Of a DNA stretch of 64,000 nt, positions 62,257-64,000 are shown in pieces. The notes beneath the pieces were generated by a model. It ran no database searches, was not told the DNA's origin, and saw nothing but the letters and a program-made list of their open reading frames with translations. Location: NCBI GenBank assembly GCA_947500295.1, contig CANMRM010000001.1, positions 868,001 through 932,000 of the forward strand, written 5' to 3'. Both the position numbers and the translations under genes were made by a program. Origin of the DNA: an uncultured Kordiimonas sp. (GTDB taxonomy: Bacteria; Pseudomonadota; Alphaproteobacteria; Sphingomonadales; Kordiimonadaceae). How positions within the stretch are numbered: the stretch's first letter is position 1; every line of letters starts with the position of its first letter.

Positions 62257-64000
62257 TATGTTTGGCCAGAAATGCTTCAGCTGCCTTCAGATGGGTAAGT
62301 CGCGCCTGAGCCGTCACCATGTGGTGAGTGCCTTTTTCGATCTTCACAAATGTGCTTTCCTTACCGAGTTTTTTCAGACGTTTGTGCATGTCACGAGTCA
62401 TTTTCCAGGGTACACGCGCGTCATCTGCTGCGGCCAACAGCAGCACAGGCGCGGAAACATCTTCTGCCCGATGATACGGGGAGATGTCTTTGTCGCTAGC
62501 GCCCTTCAGGCCCATGCGTTTTGTCCAGCTTCGTCCACCCACGGTGTGACGATTGTCACCGGATTTCAGGCGAGGCAGGTCTGTGACGCCATTGAGCGAA
62601 ATGGCGCACTTGTATAATCCCTGCTCCTTAATGACACCCATAAGTGCTGCATAGCCACCGTATGAAGACCCGACAATGCATATTCGGTTTGGATCAGAGT
62701 ACCCACTTTTTATCAGCCAGTTGGTGGCATCGGTGACGTCATCCTGCATCAGGCCGCCCCACTGCATATTACCGGCGGCTCGAAAGGCTGGACCATAGCC
62801 TCCAGAGCCCCGAAAGTTGGGTTTCAAAACCAGGTATCCCCGGCTGGCATAAAACTGGGCTTCGTAGTCCCACTCGGCTGTATCCCGAACGCCGTATGGC
62901 CCGCCATGCGGCAAAACGATGGTTGGCAGGTTTTCAAGTGGCTTACCGTTTGGCACAATCAGATATCCGGGAATTTTGGTACTATCCCCGACCGGTATAG
63001 AAACGGGTTTGGCGTCGGCCATAAGGTCAGGTTCGATCTGTGGGTGGATACGGGCCACAAACATCAGATTTCCGTTTGGCCTGTCGTAAATGTAGTAGTC
63101 GCCTGCGTTCGTGGCAGTTTCCACCAGGATCAGATACCAGTCTTTTGACTTAACATGGTTCAATATGGAGATGACAGAATCCGGAACGGCTTTTTCAAGT
63201 GACCTTTGAATCTTCCGCCGATCCGCATTCATATATTGAATTCTCGTAAAGTCGTCAGTGTAGACTACTCCTTCGATGCGACCCGTATCGGCATCTTCGA
63301 ACGCATAGTCCATGTCATGTCTGTCGTGGAGGAATATGGTGTCGATTACTTTGCCTGTGCGCACATTCAATTCGAACAGACCCTCGGTGCCCTGGTCGCT
63401 GGGGCCGCTGACGTAAATGACATCTTGTGAATTGCTAAACCCTTCGACAGAAAATCGTTTGGACCAATCCATGTTTTCAAGATCAATCCAACGCCCATCG
63501 GCATTCTTCAGGATGGTGATCCATTCATTGTTCTTGTATCCGTTGCCAAGTCGCACCTCGGATTGATTGTCGGTGTACCAGTTCTGAATGCCGGTGCGTT
63601 CGCCTTTCCTTGATGCCCGCCGACCGGAACGTACGTTTACTTGGTAGACTTCGGCCTTTGCATTCAGATCAAAGTCAAGTTCCATCAGCACATGGTCAGG
63701 ATCGTTCGGTAGCATGTCAACGATGCGTTCATGTTGGGAGACAAAGCGATCTTTCTTTTTCCTTGGCTTGCCAAGCCATTTGAATTCCTGTGTTTCCAGG
63801 TCGAGTGAAAACCATCTTGTTTCGCTGGTTTGCGTTCGGAAAACCACCCGCCTGAGGGACATCCCACTTCGAAATAAAATGACGTTGTCATTCGCCCATC
63901 GAAAGCTTTGGAAGTTAGATTTTTTGGGCGGCGGAATGCGCATGGCACCGGATCCGTCGATGCTCTGGATCAATACTTCCCGTTGGCCATCCACTTCGAT
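62246..64000 (-). CDS. S9 family prolyl-oligopeptidase-like peptidase, N-terminus cut
   Basis: At least 584 codons, open to the right window edge, so the N-terminus is missing. The visible part is a beta-propeller region (roughly the first 320 residues) and a C-terminal alpha/beta hydrolase domain. Serine nucleophile motif: GSSYGGYAALMG, with LPHGGPYGVRDTAEWDYEAQ before it as oxyanion region. The Asp is in LAAADDARVPW and the His in EKGTHHMVTAQ. S9C-type acylaminoacyl-peptidases and dipeptidyl-peptidases share this layout. Export cannot be judged. The downstream metallopeptidase gene overlaps its end by 11 bases, suggesting a joint peptidase unit. Confidence 0.88.
   Translation of the reverse strand: MEVDGQREVLIQSIDGSGAMRIPPPKKSNFQSFRWANDNVILFRSGMSLRRVVFRTQTSETRWFSLDLETQEFKWLGKPRKKKDRFVSQHERIVDMLPNDPDHVLMELDFDLNAKAEVYQVNVRSGRRASRKGERTGIQNWYTDNQSEVRLGNGYKNNEWITILKNADGRWIDLENMDWSKRFSVEGFSNSQDVIYVSGPSDQGTEGLFELNVRTGKVIDTIFLHDRHDMDYAFEDADTGRIEGVVYTDDFTRIQYMNADRRKIQRSLEKAVPDSVISILNHVKSKDWYLILVETATNAGDYYIYDRPNGNLMFVARIHPQIEPDLMADAKPVSIPVGDSTKIPGYLIVPNGKPLENLPTIVLPHGGPYGVRDTAEWDYEAQFYASRGYLVLKPNFRGSGGYGPAFRAAGNMQWGGLMQDDVTDATNWLIKSGYSDPNRICIVGSSYGGYAALMGVIKEQGLYKCAISLNGVTDLPRLKSGDNRHTVGGRSWTKRMGLKGASDKDISPYHRAEDVSAPVLLLAAADDARVPWKMTRDMHKRLKKLGKESTFVKIEKGTHHMVTAQARLTHLKAAEAFLAKHIGQ

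Overview
The window reads as chromosomal DNA of a free-living, aerobic alphaproteobacterium. The evidence is the gene order ffh-rpsP...rimM-trmD-rplS-leuC-leuD-leuB-asd, the dapF-mtaB-ftsY cluster, Entner-Doudoroff genes, and a ferredoxin-type 2-oxoacid oxidoreductase beside ordinary aerobic genes. A marine Kordiimonadales-like lineage would fit, but this is inference; no rRNA or tRNA gene is present to settle it. Genes are dense on both strands. I see no IS element, CRISPR array, tRNA, rRNA or prophage.

1-7 kb: end of pgl, then edd-eda (Entner-Doudoroff), a membrane protein/sodium:solute symporter pair behind an 18-bp palindrome, and a DNA photolyase. 6-13.7 kb: a DUF748-type envelope protein, a small anchored protein, a MOSC protein, an alpha-methylacyl-CoA racemase, a LemA gene with two tandem DUF3137 genes, and a short-chain 3-hydroxyacyl-CoA dehydrogenase. 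13.9-18.4 kb: glutathione reductase and the korA-korB pair with a strong terminator.

18.4-31.4 kb, mostly accessory: CPBP protease, exported LD-carboxypeptidase, a sugar dehydrogenase fused to cytochrome c, a GST, a paraoxonase-like lactonase, a solute-binding protein, a MarR-GNAT fusion with tandem operator-like sites, an FtsX/MacB permease behind a probable sigma-54 promoter with an upstream palindrome, and a 7TM hybrid histidine kinase. 31.6-37.6 kb: an RTX-repeat protein flanked by a 41-bp duplication of the rimO 3' end, rimO, several exported proteins of unknown role, and an archaeal-type S-adenosylhomocysteine hydrolase homologue with three changed active-site residues.

37.7-47.5 kb: dapF-mtaB-ftsY, a sulfotransferase-like gene, a DASS anion transporter, and two tandem hybrid histidine kinases. 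47.7-60.7 kb: the translation and amino-acid block (ffh, rpsP, rimM, trmD, rplS, leuCDB, asd), interrupted by a DUF2059 gene, a divergent MATE/HxlR pair with repeated operators, a cell-wall hydrolase and an exported unknown, and ending with a CitE-like lyase. 60.7-64 kb: an exported metallopeptidase/TPR gene that looks split by a frameshift, and a prolyl-oligopeptidase-family gene cut by the window edge.

The most unusual items are the sigma-54 promoter with its distal palindrome, the altered SAH-hydrolase homologue, the rimO-tail duplication around the RTX gene, and several undescribed operator-like dyads. I found no clearly new multi-gene defence or mobile system.
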